Shown: one piece after another, positions 62,011 to 64,000 of the stretch
How positions within the stretch are numbered: the stretch's first letter is position 1
Layout: every line of letters begins with the position of its first letter
Assembly: GCA_028554795.2 (NCBI GenBank)
Contig: JAPYKE020000273.1
Coordinates: 206,374 to 270,373 of the forward strand
Source: Sinohyriopsis cumingii
Taxonomy: Eukaryota > Mollusca > Bivalvia > Unionida > Unionidae
Direction: 5' to 3'
DNA length: 64,000 nt
Notes under the pieces: model-generated
What the model saw: the letters and a program-made list of their open reading frames with translations, nothing else
Told to the model about the DNA's origin: nothing
Databases searched by the model: none
Position numbers and translations under genes: made by a program

Positions 62011-62139
62011 AGGTTACTGCATTTGTATGGGAAAATATGAACGGGTTTTTTTCGGATGGATACTTTACGACCTTGTGGAGTACAGTATCCATCTGACAAA
62101 ACAAGTACATATTTTCTAATACAAATGCAGTAACCTTTT
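62011..62139. repeat. imperfect 60-bp inverted repeat (hairpin, MITE-like)
   Basis: The left arm begins GGTTACTGCATTTGTATGGG and the right arm ends ATACAAATGCAGTAACC. The arms also share 'aaaatatg.ac' and 'gatggatact.tac' with a spacer of under 10 bp. A strong foldback with no coding capacity. Confidence 0.85.
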
Positions 62140-63259
62140 TATTATATACTCATCTTTTTATTTTTTCCAAGTCATAATGATATATAAAAAAAATACATTA
62201 CAAGAAACAAAGTAACTGAATTTATGATATGTTCCAAAATAAATACAAAAGCGCAGATTCATCAATACATAACAACAATATTAATGCGCACAGACCTCCG
62301 CCCAGCGAAATTTGACCTTATTCACGTGCTCAACATCACTTTCAAAAAGAATTGTCGTTTTGGACTACTTAAAATTGAAATTTAGAGTCATATTGTGAAT
62401 GAATATGCATTGCAACAGCTTTTCCAGTTGGTCTGGAATGAGTAGATTCTTTTGTCGATACTGCTCCATTCCACGGGATTTATCAGCTTTGTCAATTCCA
62501 CACAAAATACATGTGTCTGTGATTTGAGCACGGAGGGACGTTATATTTTCAATGTCCACAACCAACGCGAGAGATGCAGTATTGAAATTACCATTCTGAT
62601 CATTTATACTGTTATTTAGGAGAAATGTTGGTAACTGTTCGTTAATGGAATTTTTCAGAATTGTTCTGGGGTAGATAAAAATAGCATAGAAAAGCATACT
62701 GAGGACAAATGCTATCTCATATCTATCCGATATATATTATTTTATTCGTGAAAGTACTAAATTCGAGGGAAAAAACGCAACTGAAGGTCTTGGAGGAAAA
62801 GTAAGGGCCTCAGAACCAATAAGCCAAGATGACGAAGAATTCTTATTTCTGCTGGGTGAATGGCTTGTGACACATCAGCTGCTTTGCAATTTTCCGCGTT
62901 AACTTTGTTGAAACGATGTTTCGGATTTAGGCTAGCAAAAGACACAATACTTATCACAGGTCATAACATAGGGGTGGGAGCATGCAAGTGACCACACATA
63001 AACATATATTGTATAGCTGGTAATAAGAATTGCAAAAATACTAACATTTCTGCATCTTGAATTTCCTCAAAATGTACATCGTTCTGCCAATCCAAATTAC
63101 ATGAGCTACATTCATCGAAATTGTACTGTAACTTCAACTACAATCTTCCTGCTGCACTCAAAATGAAACGAACCTGAAATTCCACCGCGTCTTTTAGATA
63201 ATTGAAAGAGTTCATATTTTACCCACATTATGATTCCAAAAATTCAATGACAGAACGGA
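62140..63259. other. no gene recognised
   Basis: Minus-strand frames at 62365-62697 (110 codons) and 62757-62957 have somewhat protein-like composition (for example QITDTCILCGIDKADKSRGM), but no domain or splice support. Confidence 0.4.
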
Positions 63260-63600
63260 AAAAACATGCCTAAAATGTCTAAACTATTCCTATTTTTTCT
63301 TAGGCGCCGTCAATGTCTGAAGTATTGCAAATTTTGCTAAAAGCCTGAAATGTCTGAACAATTGTAATTTTTCTTAGTAACCTGAAATGTCTGAACTATT
63401 GCTAATTTTCATAGAAGCCTGAAATGTTTAAAATATTCCTAATCTGTAGTAAAAGCGTTAAACGTCTGAAAAATTGCTGATTTTTCATAGAACCATGAAA
63501 TGTCTGGACTATTGCTAATTTATCTTAGTCATCTGAAATGTCTGAACTATTGCTAATTTGTCTTAGGAGCCAGAAATGTATAATCTATTGCTAATTTTCA
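63260..63600 (+). repeat. about 40-bp tandem repeat, about 8 diverged copies
   Basis: Unit based on CCTGAAATGTCTGAACTATT then GCTAATTTTTCTTAGA, with much divergence between copies. Confidence 0.8.
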
Positions 63601-64000
63601 AGATAAAAATGAGTTCATTATAACATTCCAAAAGGAAAGGAAACATTAGAAATTAACTGGCAAGTTAATCTTTCTTATAGTATGAACCCAGACCCGTCTT
63701 ATATGTAATTGATTTATATACCAACAGACAGAATTAAAGATGCCCATAGATAGGATTGAAGATGTCAATGGACAAGCTTATAATCTTCTTCGTCATCAGG
63801 ATACATTTCTTACCTTGATGTAGTTACAATTCTTCACAAAGATGAAATCTCGACAAAGCCTGCATCCTTTAGTTCGTCCGTCCATCCTTCTGTCTATCCG
63901 TCAGAAATTTGGTTTGAGCGTGATACATTTAATTGGATTTGTCAGATCTAAATAAAAGTAATAATGCATAATATAGATGATTTCTTTCATGAGTTCGATT

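Noticed and set aside
62365..62697. Minus-strand 110-codon frame as a gene
   Set aside because: No recognisable domain and no flanking exon logic; left as unexplained sequence.

Overview
The window looks like nuclear DNA of a mollusc. It is AT-rich and intron-rich, carries many microsatellites and minisatellites, has SRCR exons split by large introns, and contains a tRNA-derived SINE of a type I associate with molluscs (58428-58575). The phylum is an inference from these features; no marker gene proves it.

Host part. A secreted protein gene starts at 22761 (signal peptide and coiled coil). It continues through two tandem-duplicated coiled-coil exons (23484-23630, 23918-24058) to an SRCR domain split over 30798-30945 and 34214-34400. 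A paralogous coiled-coil exon lies at 99-236. A second two-exon SRCR cassette with the same intron phases lies at 58789-58930 and 59248-59416. Around and inside these introns are decayed mobile elements: LINE pieces (12431-13300, 20540-21400 minus, 60850-61625 minus), a tyrosine-recombinase-like scrap (8906-9166), a Ty3/gypsy relic with integrase upstream of reverse transcriptase (31070-33125), a nested hAT-like MITE, several diverged copies of an LTR-like repeat, and many tandem repeats.

Virus-like part. A block of about 15 kb (about 39.6-54.7 kb), visibly richer in GC, compact and mostly intron-free, is an endogenous Polinton/Maverick (adintovirus-like) element. From the left it holds: two divergent genes whose 3' ends carry histone-mRNA-type stem-loops; a minus-strand protein with two CCHC zinc knuckles; a broken protein-primed DNA polymerase B; a BIR-domain (IAP-like) protein; several unknown genes; an A32-like packaging ATPase; basic and pX-like core proteins; a retroviral-type integrase with chromodomain; a membrane protein; penton-like, pVI-like and major capsid proteins; a small CxxC protein; and an adenain-like cysteine protease. 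Most genes have their own TATA box, nine of them 46-64 nt before the ATG. The replication and core genes are broken by stops, small indels and one large deletion in the polymerase, while the ATPase, capsid, protease and BIR frames are open. No terminal inverted repeat pair enclosing the whole element was found, so this copy is probably an immobile relic truncated on the right.

Most noteworthy: the histone-type 3' ends on two non-histone genes, the BIR gene, and a set of frame breaks at A6 runs. Three of those runs are canonical -1 slippery heptamers in the correct phase. Boundaries of relics and repeats are approximate because everything was read by eye.
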